DNA of 64,000 bases from Nocardia asiatica NBRC 100129 (GTDB lineage Bacteria > Actinomycetota > Actinomycetes > Mycobacteriales > Mycobacteriaceae): the NCBI RefSeq assembly GCF_000308415.1, contig NZ_BAFS01000070.1, positions 22,193 through 86,192 of the forward strand, written 5' to 3'. Below the pieces are notes generated by a model. It did not search any database. It was not told the DNA's origin and saw only the letters and a program-made list of their open reading frames with translations. This document shows, in pieces, positions 16,012 to 25,656 of this stretch (positions within the stretch are counted from its first letter, which is position 1; each line of letters begins with the position of its first letter). The translations under genes were made by a program, and so were the position numbers.

Positions 16012-16343
16012 CGGCCACCTCCGCGCTTGGCGAGGGCCGCGCTACGGAACTCGTGGAACCGAGCGCGCAGAGCGTCCTCCGCGGCCGTCAGCCGCGCGTC
16101 GGCTGCGTTCAGCCGCAACGCAACACCGACGATCCATGCGGCCGCAGTGTCGTCGTCGTCGACGGACTGACGGACTTCGCTGATGATGCGGTTGACCTCC
16201 GCCGGATCGCGCCCGGCGTCGGCCAGTTTGCACAGCAACGCCTTGGCCTGGCCGATCACCTTGTCCGCGTCGACGACACCGCAGGGTTCTCCGTCGCGGT
16301 ACTGGACCAGGAAGCGGTTGGAGAGCCCTTCGAATGCGGTCAT
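16008..16343 (-). CDS. Small early protein of the satellite
   Basis: A 111-residue, mostly helical protein starting MTAFEGLSNRFLVQYRDGEP, with VNRIISEVRQSVDDDDTAAA and a basic C-terminus, LAKRGGGR. Its start overlaps the preceding stop by 4 bp and its own stop overlaps the replication gene start by 4 bp, so it is embedded in one translated unit. No family is recognised; the place between excisionase and helicase suggests a replication or regulatory role. Confidence 0.6.
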   Translation of the reverse strand: MTAFEGLSNRFLVQYRDGEPCGVVDADKVIGQAKALLCKLADAGRDPAEVNRIISEVRQSVDDDDTAAAWIVGVALRLNAADARLTAAEDALRARFHEFRSAALAKRGGGR

Positions 16344-16645
16344 GCGGCCGCGCCCCCTTCCGTCTTGTAGGTGTGATTGACCCGTCCGGTGTCCGTCCAC
16401 CGATCCCCGGCCAGATCCCGGCGCAGCTGCGCATCCAGGCGGCTCACATACTCGGCGAACCGCTGGACGGACGGCAGGATCCGCAACTCGTCCTCGTCGC
16501 CTTCCAGCATCAAAATCAGCCGGGACAGCGCACCCTCCAGCTCCAATCGGTAGTTCGAGCGGAAGTGACGCTGAGCCCATTCGGCGGGGGTGTAGCCCTG
16601 CTTCCAGGCATCGAGGGAGGCTCGAACTTGGGGTGAGTCGGTCAC
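16340..16645 (-). CDS. Small early protein of the satellite
   Basis: A 101-residue protein containing YTPAEWAQRHFRSNYRLELE and LILMLEGDEDELRILPSVQR. It is predicted largely helical and has no recognised family. It is coupled by 4-bp overlaps to the genes on both sides in the same early operon. Confidence 0.6.
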   Translation of the reverse strand: MTDSPQVRASLDAWKQGYTPAEWAQRHFRSNYRLELEGALSRLILMLEGDEDELRILPSVQRFAEYVSRLDAQLRRDLAGDRWTDTGRVNHTYKTEGGAAA

Positions 16646-17160
16646 GGTCGCACCCCCTCGTTCTCGACCTGCTCCGCGACTTCCAGCAGCACGGCCGCAA
16701 TTCGCCTGGCCTCGGCTACCGTCATGTCCAAGTCGCCAGCCGGGGCCGCCAGGTACACGCTGTCAGGGCCGCCCCACTGTCGCCGGGCCGAGATTTCGGC
16801 GGCAGGCATCTGCTGGGCATTGATCGGACGTTCCAGCGTCAGGGGGATCAGGACGTCCGGCCCCCAGCAGGTGCGATCGGCGTCGAACATCTCGTCGGTG
16901 TGGTCGCCGATCGGGCACCAGGACGCGCAGGTGGCGGCCCGGCTGCACTGCGAGCACTTGACCGGGACGTCCGGCAGCGGCGCGGACACGGTGGCAATGA
17001 CCGTGTTGCAGACGGAGCAGGCCAGGTCGATCCACTGGACGGGGTTGGTAAGGTTGGACACGGAAATCTCTCTCTCATGGGTTGGGTGGGAGTCAATGAC
17101 CCGGCGGGCTGGTGGTGCAGCCCCCGGGTCGCTCCCGTTCTGGGGCGGTGAGTCGGACAT
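16642..17160 (-). CDS. Cysteine-rich (zinc ribbon-like) early protein
   Basis: A protein of up to 172 residues with CSVC and CSQC pairs 16 residues apart, then CASWC, consistent with a treble-clef or ribbon zinc site, and a helical C-terminus (TVAEARRIAAVLLEVAEQVE). ATG 17160 overlaps the excisionase stop (TGATG) but has no ribosome site. GTG 17061, preceded by GAGAGAGA, would give 139 residues, keep every cysteine and may be the true start. Function unknown. Confidence 0.55.
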   Translation of the reverse strand: MSDSPPQNGSDPGAAPPARRVIDSHPTHEREISVSNLTNPVQWIDLACSVCNTVIATVSAPLPDVPVKCSQCSRAATCASWCPIGDHTDEMFDADRTCWGPDVLIPLTLERPINAQQMPAAEISARRQWGGPDSVYLAAPAGDLDMTVAEARRIAAVLLEVAEQVENEGVRP

Positions 17161-17357
17161 CAGGCGGCGCCGGTGAACTGCTCGTTCTCCCACGCCTCGA
17201 GATCGGTGAGGCGATAGCGCGCGAAGCGGCCGATCTTGGCGAACCGCGGGCCCTTCCCCTTGCTCGCCCATTCAGCGAGCGTCTTGGCCGGCAACTTGAG
17301 CCGTCCGGCGACTTCCTCGCGGCTCAGCCAGTGGTCCTCTGAGGTGTGCATCTGCAA
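17160..17357 (-). CDS. Excisionase-like HTH DNA-binding protein
   Basis: A 65-residue MerR/Xis-type winged helix: WLSREEVAGRLKLPAKTLAE, then ASKGKGPRFAKIGRFARYRL and DLEAWENEQFTGAA. This is the standard helix-turn-helix 17 domain of actinobacterial excisionases and recombination directionality factors. It is the first gene of the leftward early operon and diverges from the XRE repressor, an arrangement typical of temperate phage and satellite switches. Confidence 0.8.
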   Translation of the reverse strand: MQMHTSEDHWLSREEVAGRLKLPAKTLAEWASKGKGPRFAKIGRFARYRLTDLEAWENEQFTGAA

Positions 17358-17375
17358 CCTTCCTTAGTGTGTTCA

Positions 17376-17406
17376 TAGAACGCAAATTACGAGCAAAAGC
17401 GTTCTA
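17376..17406. promoter_or_regulatory. Switch-region operator between xis-like and XRE genes
   Basis: TAGAACGC (17376-17383) and GCGTTCTA (17399-17406) form a perfect 8-bp inverted repeat with a 15-nt centre. The segment GTGTGTTC also occurs twice (17367-17374 and 17455-17462). This 106-bp divergent region should hold both promoters and the binding sites of the XRE repressor. Confidence 0.55.
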
Positions 17407-17463
17407 GAAACAGGTGTACAGGATGTGTTGAGAAGACGCAAGAGGCTGTGAGAGTGTGTTCTC

Positions 17464-18066
17464 ATGACGCGCGAAGAGTGGAGAGCGGAAGCGATGAAGC
17501 AGTTCGGCGGAGCGGTAGCCGAAGCGCGGAAGCGCGCGGGGCTGTCACAGCAGGAACTTGCCGAACGAATCGGTAGCTCCCGCAACGCAATTCAGAATCT
17601 AGAGGCCATGAAGGGGAGGACGTCGAGCTTCAACGTCTTGGACCTGATCGAGATCGCGGCGGCCGTCGGGGTCCCACCACTTCAATTGCTCTATCCAGAG
17701 TTGCCGGATGGCCCAGTTGAGGTGCTGCCGGACATCTACTGCACAAGCCTCCAGGCAGCGCAGTGGTTCTCGGGTGAAGTGAAGTCCGATCAGTTGCCCG
17801 CATCCTTGCCAGCACTGGACACGTCCCGAACCCTCCAAGCGCGAAAACTCCAGGATCTCCGCGAGGAATTCGAACTGGAACTGAGGTTCATCTCCATGAC
17901 TCACGGAGACGGCCCGTGGTCTCGTCAGCGAACCGAGAAGGAACTGCAAGAGGCGCGGGCCGCCGCACGAGCCGACGCGACCCGAAAGCTCGAAGAGGTT
18001 CGCAACCTCGAGGAACAGATGCGCCGGGATGGCTTCACGGTGACGAGCACAGATGCCGAAGGGTAG
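17464..18066 (+). CDS. XRE-family repressor of the satellite
   Basis: A 200-residue protein with a canonical N-terminal HTH (ARKRAGLSQQELAERIGSSR, then NAIQNLE) at about residues 21-50, and a C-terminal helical, probably coiled-coil tail (TEKELQEARAAARADATRKL). There is no S24 peptidase domain, so induction is unlikely to use RecA-driven self-cleavage; satellites usually have repressors lifted by a helper protein. It overlaps the integrase start by 14 bp and faces the excisionase-like gene. Confidence 0.8.
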   Translation: MTREEWRAEAMKQFGGAVAEARKRAGLSQQELAERIGSSRNAIQNLEAMKGRTSSFNVLDLIEIAAAVGVPPLQLLYPELPDGPVEVLPDIYCTSLQAAQWFSGEVKSDQLPASLPALDTSRTLQARKLQDLREEFELELRFISMTHGDGPWSRQRTEKELQEARAAARADATRKLEEVRNLEEQMRRDGFTVTSTDAEG

Positions 18067-19252
18067 GCCGCCGCTGCGCATCGGCGCTCACGGCAAGATC
18101 AAGCGAACGAGTCTCGGGGGCGGGGTGTGGGTTGCGCGCTGCCGCTTCCGCGATGACGACGGCGTAACCAGGATCGTGGAGCGCCAGTCGCCCGAAGGGA
18201 AGTACGACCAGCGCGGCCAGCTCGCCGAGGATGTGCTCCTGCTCGCACTGGAAGAACGCCGAGCGGGCGCCGGAGAGGACGAGATCACAGGGGAGACGCC
18301 CGTATCGGCGTTGTGCGCCAAGCACATTGAGAACCTGGTAAACAAGGGGAGGGCAACCCGCACAATCGACACCTACCGCGATGCGGTGAAGGCGATCGAA
18401 CCGCGCGCCGGGTCGGTGCGCACCCGCGAGGCAACCGCCGGGCGGATGGACAAGGCGATTCAAGCCATCTGTGACCGGCACGGCTACGCCACCGCGAAGC
18501 AGGCCCGGACGGTGCTGCGCGGTGCTCTGCAACTCGCGGTCGTCGCCGACGTGCTACCGGTCAACCCGATCGACAGCACGTCGCGGCTCGAGCGCAAGGC
18601 GCCACCGAAGGGCGCGCCGTCGATCACCGCCGAACAGCTCGCGCAGCTGCTCGCGGATCTGCGGACCAGCGCCGTGCAGTGGAGGGGTAAACGGACGGTT
18701 GCCGACTACTGCCGGACGGCGGATCTTGCCGACCCGATCACGATGCTCATCGGTACGGGGATGCGCCGCGGTGAACTGCTCGGTCTGCGGTGGTGCGACA
18801 TCGACGAAGCAACGTCGGTCGCGTCCATCTGCGGAAAGGTGGTGCGCAAGCGCGGCGGTGGGCTCATCCGTGAGGAGTTCGCGAAGACCGACGCAGGGAA
18901 CCGTGACATCATCCTGCCGAAGTTCGTCATGGAGATGTTGAAGCGCCGCCGCAACGAACCGCATCCCAGCAAAGACGGGGTGATCTTCCCCAGTTCGGCC
19001 GGGACGCTACGTGACCCGGACAACTTCAATCAGCAGTGGGCCAAGGTGCGCGAACGACTCGGCGTGCCGGACGTGTCGAGCCACAGTTTCCGCAAGGCAC
19101 TGGCGACGTTGCTCGACGACGCGGCACTGTCGGCCCGTGTCGGCGCTGATCAACTGGGGCATCGACACGTCTCGATGACACAGGATGTTTATTTCGGCCG
19201 CGGGCGGATACACAAGGAAGTGGTTGACGTACTAGACGCCTTGTCCTCATAA
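18053..19252 (+). CDS. Tyrosine integrase
   Basis: A 399-residue phage-type integrase with an N-terminal SAM-like core-binding domain (TRTIDTYRDAVKAIEPRAGS near 105) and a C-terminal catalytic domain. The catalytic residues are visible: R238 in GTGMRRGELLGLRW, H344 and R347 in SSHSFRK, H370 in QLGHRHVSMT and the nucleophile Y380 in QDVYFGRG. It ends 59 bp from the 3' end of the tRNA-Arg gene, the usual place for an integrase that uses that tRNA as its attachment site. The N-terminus overlaps the XRE gene. Confidence 0.93.
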   Translation: MPKGRPPLRIGAHGKIKRTSLGGGVWVARCRFRDDDGVTRIVERQSPEGKYDQRGQLAEDVLLLALEERRAGAGEDEITGETPVSALCAKHIENLVNKGRATRTIDTYRDAVKAIEPRAGSVRTREATAGRMDKAIQAICDRHGYATAKQARTVLRGALQLAVVADVLPVNPIDSTSRLERKAPPKGAPSITAEQLAQLLADLRTSAVQWRGKRTVADYCRTADLADPITMLIGTGMRRGELLGLRWCDIDEATSVASICGKVVRKRGGGLIREEFAKTDAGNRDIILPKFVMEMLKRRRNEPHPSKDGVIFPSSAGTLRDPDNFNQQWAKVRERLGVPDVSSHSFRKALATLLDDAALSARVGADQLGHRHVSMTQDVYFGRGRIHKEVVDVLDALSS

Positions 19253-19277
19253 GCGATGGATATCCGATGGATGGAGT

Positions 19278-19308
19278 GTCAGGGACCGCAGTAGAAACGG
19301 TCCCTGAC
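19278..19308. terminator. Terminator between integrase and tRNA-Arg, supplied by the element
   Basis: A perfect 11-bp stem (19278-19288 with 19298-19308) and 9-nt loop end 2 bp before attR. It terminates integrase transcription and, read on the minus strand, takes the place of the tRNA-Arg terminator now stranded at 9366-9399. Confidence 0.65.
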
Positions 19309-19310
19309 CA

Positions 19311-19353
19311 GCGCCCCCGGCAGGAATCGAACCTGCGACCTAGGGATTAGAAG
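19311..19353. repeat. attR, 43-bp direct repeat inside tRNA-Arg
   Basis: The right copy of the att core, identical to 9404-9446. It forms the 3' part of the intact tRNA gene. Confidence 0.95.
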
Positions 19354-19385
19354 GCCCTTGCTCTATCCAACTGAGCTACGGAGGC
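19312..19385 (-). tRNA. tRNA-Arg (anticodon UCU)
   Basis: The minus strand folds as a full cloverleaf: acceptor GCCTCCG with CGGGGGC, D arm GCTC/GAGC, anticodon loop CTTCTAA (UCU), T arm GCAGG-TTCGATT-CCTGC and discriminator G. No CCA is encoded. The 31-39 pair at the base of the anticodon loop is a C-U mismatch. It is the attachment site of the satellite, and its 3' 43 bp are duplicated at 9404. Confidence 0.93.
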
Positions 19386-19585
19386 AGCGGGTTCCACGAT
19401 GGCCGACATTGGCCGTGCTGTCCAGCGCGTCGATTATAGCGACCGTCCAGGTGTCCGAACTCTTAGCGTTAGCAACGTTTCAGCCATCCCGAGACAGTAG
19501 GTGACGTGCCGTGTGATGCGCGGCCCACAATATCGGTACAAACCCGACCGGGCCACGCAATACCCGCCGAACTACGCTCAGTCGT

Positions 19586-21619
19586 ATGTCGTCCGCCGCT
19601 ACCTCGTCCGCCGCTCCCGAAGCCGAGACCTCCCGGTCCGGGGCGGCGTTCGCGACGGTCACCGCGCTGGCGGGCGCCATCACAGCCGTGGTGGCGGCGC
19701 TGGTGGTCGGTCTGTCGGCGGCGCAGGCACTCAGTCTGCTCGGCATTCCCGATCCGGGCGCGCCGACAACCTATGGTCTGCCCGCGGTCCGGGCGATCGC
19801 CGATCTGGCGGCGGCGCTGACCGTGGGTTTCCTGCTTTTCGCCGCGTTCCTGGTGCCGCCGCAGCCGAACGGGCTGCTGGATGTGGGCGGGTACCGCGCG
19901 GTGCGCCGGGCGTCGAACTTCGCTCTGGTGTGGGCGTGCTGCGCGGCGCTTCTGGTGCCCCTCACGGTCTCGGACACAACGGGTCAGCCGGTGTCCGAGG
20001 TGCTGCGGCCGGAGGGCCTGTGGCGGGCGATCGGACAGATCGAGCTGGCCGGGGCGTGGCGCACGACCGTCATCTTCGCCCTGATCGTCGCCGTGGGCGG
20101 ACGACTGGCGTTGCGCTGGGGCTGGACTCCGGTCCTGCTCGGCGCCGCGATCGCCGCCATGATGCCCCTGGCGTTGACCGGCCATTCCTCCTCGGGCGGG
20201 TCGCACGACGTGGCGACCAACAGCCTGATCCTGCATCTGATCGCGTCGGCGATCTGGGTCGGCGGCCTGTTCGCCGTGCTCGCCCACGCCTTGCGCGGCG
20301 GCGCCCACACCGACGTGGCGACGCGGCGCTTCTCGCTGGCCGCGACGGTCGCGTTCGTCGTGCTGGCGGTCAGCGGCGTGATCAACTCGTGGGTCCGCGT
20401 GCCGCCGGAGGAGCTGTTCACCAGCACCTACGGCAGGCTGGTGCTGGCCAAGGCCGCAGCGCTGGCGCTGCTGGGCGTGTTCGGCTACCTCCAGCGCCGT
20501 GCCGCGCTGCCCGCCCTGGCCGCCGACCCGGGGGACCGCACGGCGCTGATCAGGTACGCCGGCGTGGAGGTGCTGATCTTCGCCGCGACCATCGGCCTCG
20601 CGGTCGGGCTCGGACGGACGCCGCCGCCACCACCGGATTCCGTGCCGACCCCCGTCGAAGTGGAACTGGGCTACGAGCTGGCCGGGCCGCCGAGCGTGGC
20701 CAGGATGCTGTTCGACTGGCGCTTCGATCTGATCTTCGGAACGCTGTCGCTCGTGCTGGCGGCGCTGTACCTGCTCGGCGTGCGGCGATTGCGCGCCCGG
20801 GGTGACGCGTGGCCGGCCGGGCGTACGCTCGCCTGGCTGTCCGGTTGCGTGGTGCTGCTGGTCGCGACCTCGTCCGGCGTCGGCCGGTACTCGCCCGCGA
20901 TGTTCAGCGTGCACATGGGAGCGCACATGGCGCTGTCCATGCTCGCGCCGATCCTGTTCGCGCTGGGCGGTGTGGTGACGCTGGCGCTGCGCGCGCTGCC
21001 GCCCGCGGGCCGCGGTGGCGTGCCGGGGCCGCGCGAATGGCTCCTGGCCGCGGTGCACAATCCGGTGTCGCGTTTCCTGACCCACCCGGTCGTGGCCTCG
21101 GCGATCTTCGTCGCCGGGTTCTACGCGCTGTACCTGGGCGGCATCTTCGACACCTACGCCGACTCGCACGCGGCCCATCTGCTGATGAACCTGCACTTCC
21201 TGCTCAGCGGCTACCTCTTCTACTGGGTGGTGATCGGCATCGATCCCAAGCCGCGGCAGGTGCAGCCGCTGACCAAGCTTGCCATGGTGTTCGGCTCGCT
21301 GCCGTTCCACGCCTTCTTCGGCGTCGCGCTGATGAGCATGAACACCGTGCTCGGCGGCTGGTTCTACCGTGGTCTCGGCCTCGACTGGAACGGCGATCTG
21401 CTCGGCGACCAACGCACCGGAGGCAGCCTCGCCTGGGCGAGTGGCGAGGTCCCCCTCGTGCTGGTGATGCTGGCGCTGCTGATCCAATGGTCCCGCAGCG
21501 ACCATCGGCTCGCGCGCCGCACCGACCGAGCCGCCGAACGCGACAACGACGCCGCACTCGCCGCACACAACGCGATGTTCGCCGAACTGGCCAAGCGAGA
21601 TGGAGAAGTGCGTAAGTGA
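19586..21619 (+). CDS. CopD/CtaG fusion: copper and cytochrome oxidase assembly membrane protein
   Basis: A 677-residue polytopic protein. The N-terminal half is a CopD-like copper domain (HSSSGGSHDVATNSLILHLI, then ASAIWVGGLFAVLAHAL). The C-terminal half is a caa3-type CtaG domain with conserved histidines (FSVHMGAHMALSMLAPILFA, HLLMNLHFLLSGYLFYWV, GSLPFHAFFGVALMSMNTVL). It matches the Rv0102-type bifunctional family thought to move copper for cytochrome c oxidase. It overlaps the dehydratase gene by 4 bp. Confidence 0.88.
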   Translation: MSSAATSSAAPEAETSRSGAAFATVTALAGAITAVVAALVVGLSAAQALSLLGIPDPGAPTTYGLPAVRAIADLAAALTVGFLLFAAFLVPPQPNGLLDVGGYRAVRRASNFALVWACCAALLVPLTVSDTTGQPVSEVLRPEGLWRAIGQIELAGAWRTTVIFALIVAVGGRLALRWGWTPVLLGAAIAAMMPLALTGHSSSGGSHDVATNSLILHLIASAIWVGGLFAVLAHALRGGAHTDVATRRFSLAATVAFVVLAVSGVINSWVRVPPEELFTSTYGRLVLAKAAALALLGVFGYLQRRAALPALAADPGDRTALIRYAGVEVLIFAATIGLAVGLGRTPPPPPDSVPTPVEVELGYELAGPPSVARMLFDWRFDLIFGTLSLVLAALYLLGVRRLRARGDAWPAGRTLAWLSGCVVLLVATSSGVGRYSPAMFSVHMGAHMALSMLAPILFALGGVVTLALRALPPAGRGGVPGPREWLLAAVHNPVSRFLTHPVVASAIFVAGFYALYLGGIFDTYADSHAAHLLMNLHFLLSGYLFYWVVIGIDPKPRQVQPLTKLAMVFGSLPFHAFFGVALMSMNTVLGGWFYRGLGLDWNGDLLGDQRTGGSLAWASGEVPLVLVMLALLIQWSRSDHRLARRTDRAAERDNDAALAAHNAMFAELAKRDGEVRK

Positions 21620-22584
21620 GTGAACGCGCCACCGTGGTCTCCGCACACAGACCGGTAGGGCGGGTGGAACGGTCGGACGTGCGCGCCGCGCGCAAGCGGC
21701 TGGCCGGGCAGATCCGCAAGACGCCGGTCTTCCACACCTCCGTCGCGAGCCCGTCCGGCCCGGTGCCGGTGACGATGAAGCTCGAGCACCTCCAGCACGG
21801 CGGGACGTTCAAGGTACGCGGCAGTCTGAACGCGCTGCTGGAGTCGGGCGGCGGCACCGAGCACGTGGTGATCGCCTCCGCGGGCAACGCGGGCATCGCG
21901 GCCGCGCTGGCAGCCGCGCGGCTGGGCAAGGCGTGCACTGTCGTCGTCCCGGAGACGGCGCCGCACACCAAGGTCGCCGCGATGTGGTCGCACGGCGCGG
22001 AAGTGCTCTGGCACGGCACCACCTACGGCGAGGCTTTGCAGCACGCCACCGAGCTGGCCGCCGAACGAGCCGCGCTGCTGCTGCACGGCTACGACCAGCC
22101 CGCCGTGGTCGCCGGCGTGGGTGTGGTCGGGCTGGAACTCGAAGAACAGGTGCGCGGGCGGCCGCCGGTGCTGGCGGCAGTGGGCGGCGGCGGACTGGTG
22201 GCCGGGATCGCGGCCGCCCTCGGGCGCCGTCGGCAGGTGATCGGGGTGGAGCCGGAAGGCGCCGCGATCCTGCGGGCGGCGCTGGACGCGCGGCGTCCGG
22301 TGGACATCCTCGGATCCGGCGTCACCGTCGACACGCTCGGTCCCACCCGGATCGGTGACATCGCCCTCGACGTCGCCCGCCGCCACGGCGTGCGATCGCT
22401 GCTGGTCAGCGACGACGCGATCGGCGCGGCACGAGAGTACCTGTGGCGCGAATTCCGCATCCTGGTCGAATTGGCCGGCGCCGCGGCGCTGGCCGCGGTG
22501 CACAGCGGCGCCTACGTGCCCGCGCCGGACGAGCGCCCGGTGATCGTGCTCTGTGGCGCCAACACCGACGTGGCGGTGTTCTGA
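21616..22584 (+). CDS. PLP-dependent serine/threonine dehydratase-like enzyme
   Basis: A 322-residue fold-type II PLP enzyme: the Schiff-base lysine in GGTFKVRGSLNAL, the substrate loop SAGNAGIAAALA, and the phosphate-binding glycine loop AVGGGGLVAGIAAAL. There is no C-terminal ACT domain, so it is of the short catabolic/serine dehydratase type and is not expected to show isoleucine feedback. Substrate choice (Thr, Ser or a racemase activity) is not decided by the sequence. GTG 21616 overlaps the upstream stop. Confidence 0.8.
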   Translation: MSERATVVSAHRPVGRVERSDVRAARKRLAGQIRKTPVFHTSVASPSGPVPVTMKLEHLQHGGTFKVRGSLNALLESGGGTEHVVIASAGNAGIAAALAAARLGKACTVVVPETAPHTKVAAMWSHGAEVLWHGTTYGEALQHATELAAERAALLLHGYDQPAVVAGVGVVGLELEEQVRGRPPVLAAVGGGGLVAGIAAALGRRRQVIGVEPEGAAILRAALDARRPVDILGSGVTVDTLGPTRIGDIALDVARRHGVRSLLVSDDAIGAAREYLWREFRILVELAGAAALAAVHSGAYVPAPDERPVIVLCGANTDVAVF

Positions 22585-22742
22585 CCGCGTGCGTGAAAGG
22601 CGCGATCTTCACACTTCGGCAGGTTGTGCACATTCCCGGGTCGGACCTTCCGGCGCCCGCGGATCCGGCGCACCCTGGAAGAGCCTCCTGGAGGGGGAGG
22701 AGATCCGGGCGGACCCGGATCCGACGTGAAGGGGCGTTAATC

Positions 22743-23240
22743 ATGTACGAGGCCAACGCGACCGTGATCGGCACGATCGCCACCCATCCGGTCAAGCGCG
22801 ACCTGACCAACGGCGAGCAGGTGGTGACCTTCCGGCTGGCGAGCAATTCCCGCAGGTTGGATCACGCCTCCGGACAATGGGTGGACAACGGCACGCTGTA
22901 CCTCACCGTGAGCTGCTGGCGCCGATTGGTGGCGGGTGTGGACGCGTCGTTGCGGCGGGGTGATCCGATCATCGCCTACGGTCAGCTGCGCTCGCACGAG
23001 TACCGCAGCAAGGACGGCGTGGAACGGCGGGACCTGGAGATGCGCGCCAGCGTGGTCGGACCGGACCTGTCCCGCTGCGCCGCGCAGCTGACCCGGTTGT
23101 CGGATTTGCCGTCGCGGAATACTTCCGGGACCGTGAGCGCTGAAGGTCGGGTGCCGGTCGCCGACGCGCCGGGGGAGAATGGCGCAGTCACCGGTTCGGC
23201 ACCGCCTCGCGGCAGCGCGCCCGAGCCCGTCGACGCGTGA
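22743..23240 (+). CDS. ssb: Single-stranded DNA-binding protein paralogue
   Basis: A 165-residue protein with an OB fold: MYEANATVIGTIATHPVKRD, VVTFRLASNSRRLDHASGQW, GTLYLTVSCWRRLVAGV and PIIAYGQLRSHEYRSKDGVE. It lacks the acidic DDIPF-type tail of the main replicative SSB and ends in a Pro/Ala-rich stretch. Its place beside ettA matches mycobacterial Rv2478c (SsbB), so it is probably the secondary SSB used in recombination or uptake. ATG 22743 is chosen because the open frame upstream is arginine-rich. Confidence 0.85.
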   Translation: MYEANATVIGTIATHPVKRDLTNGEQVVTFRLASNSRRLDHASGQWVDNGTLYLTVSCWRRLVAGVDASLRRGDPIIAYGQLRSHEYRSKDGVERRDLEMRASVVGPDLSRCAAQLTRLSDLPSRNTSGTVSAEGRVPVADAPGENGAVTGSAPPRGSAPEPVDA

Positions 23241-23319
23241 TCGCGCGACCGGGTTCCGTCCCGGCGGCAGGGTAGCTCTGCTTCGTCCCCGATCTCCCGC
23301 ACCGATAGGCTTCACACTT

Positions 23320-24996
<1,677 letters not shown>

Positions 24997-25009
24997 GTTC
25001 GCCGCGGCT

Positions 25010-25041
25010 GGGTGGGTGCGCGGTTCCGCCCGCACCCACCC
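25010..25041 (+). terminator. Terminator of ettA
   Basis: A perfect 11-bp GC-rich stem (25010-25020 with 25031-25041) and 10-nt loop lie 13 bp after the ettA stop. Confidence 0.65.
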
Positions 25042-25342
25042 GCCTGGGGGGCTGCTCGTCGCATCGGCCGGATTTCGCGTATGTCCGAGCCTCCGGACCT
25101 GATGTCGGCGGCGCTATTTCATCGTGTGCGACTCTCTGGCCGGTGCGGAGGAGCGCTCGGAGCCGGGGCGGCCCTCGGTCACTGCCCGGTGTTTGCCCGA
25201 TCGGTGTCGGCTCGGAGTGATCAGGCCGGAAACCACGGGAAGTCGGGGGAGAAGCGCCTCGGCGTTGCGCGGTCGACGAGGTTTCTCGAGAACGCGAAAC
25301 AGGAGTGACACCTACCCGCGCGTAGCCCACTAGGGTGGAGTC
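25042..25342. other. Gene-free region upstream of the gdh leader
   Basis: About 300 bp. I see no convincing gene; the frames are arginine-rich shadows. Confidence 0.4.
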
Positions 25343-25465
25343 GTGAATGCGCAGGCGCAGTTCGAGCAATCGGTGGCTTCGACCGCCGACGCGGTGGCCG
25401 AGCTGACCCGAGGTACCGGTGCGGCGCCGCTGCCGCCGCGGATACGACCTGTAGCGCTCACCTGA
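25343..25465 (+). CDS. Possible leaderless 40-residue ORF upstream of gdh
   Basis: GTG 25343 follows a TAGGGT -10-like hexamer (25331-25336) by 6 nt, the leaderless geometry. The 40-residue product begins VNAQAQFEQSVASTADAVAE, has sensible composition and ends ...IRPVALT. It could be a small protein, a regulatory upstream ORF for gdh (start 192 bp downstream), or the 5' remnant of a lost gene. No family is recognised. Confidence 0.35.
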   Translation: MNAQAQFEQSVASTADAVAELTRGTGAAPLPPRIRPVALT

Positions 25466-25656
25466 CGTTCGCGGGTCCGATTCTGTGCTGTGCCCGAGGT
25501 CATCCCGTCTGATCTCGGCACACGAGCGGCGAACTCCGCGGTCGTGGTGAATACCCGGATGTGAAAAGGGAATTCACCCACGCGTCATCGGCGCACAGTT
25601 ACCCTCGGACCGGCGTCACTTTGTTACGGAACCGATATCCGAGGGAGTTGGCGAAA

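Larger units (their letters stand above)
9404..19353. mobile_element. tRNA-Arg-integrated phage satellite (about 9.9 kb) with its own capsid gene
   Basis: It is bounded by a perfect 43-bp direct repeat, the 3' portion of tRNA-Arg(UCU). Order from the left: HTH regulator, two small ORFs, then on the minus strand a Gp37-like tail protein, HK97 capsid protein, scaffold-like protein, a small protein, a replication ATPase, three small proteins and an excisionase-like protein, then on the plus strand an XRE repressor and a tyrosine integrase abutting the tRNA. Terminase, portal, connector, tape-measure and lysis genes are absent. This size and content fit a phage-inducible satellite, not a full prophage. 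A remnant prophage is the main alternative, but the open frames are intact and the repression/replication core is complete. Confidence 0.85.

Noticed and set aside
19469..21646. 725-codon minus-strand open frame
   Set aside because: Antisense shadow of the CopD/CtaG gene with Arg/Gln/His-rich composition; it also has no family match by eye.
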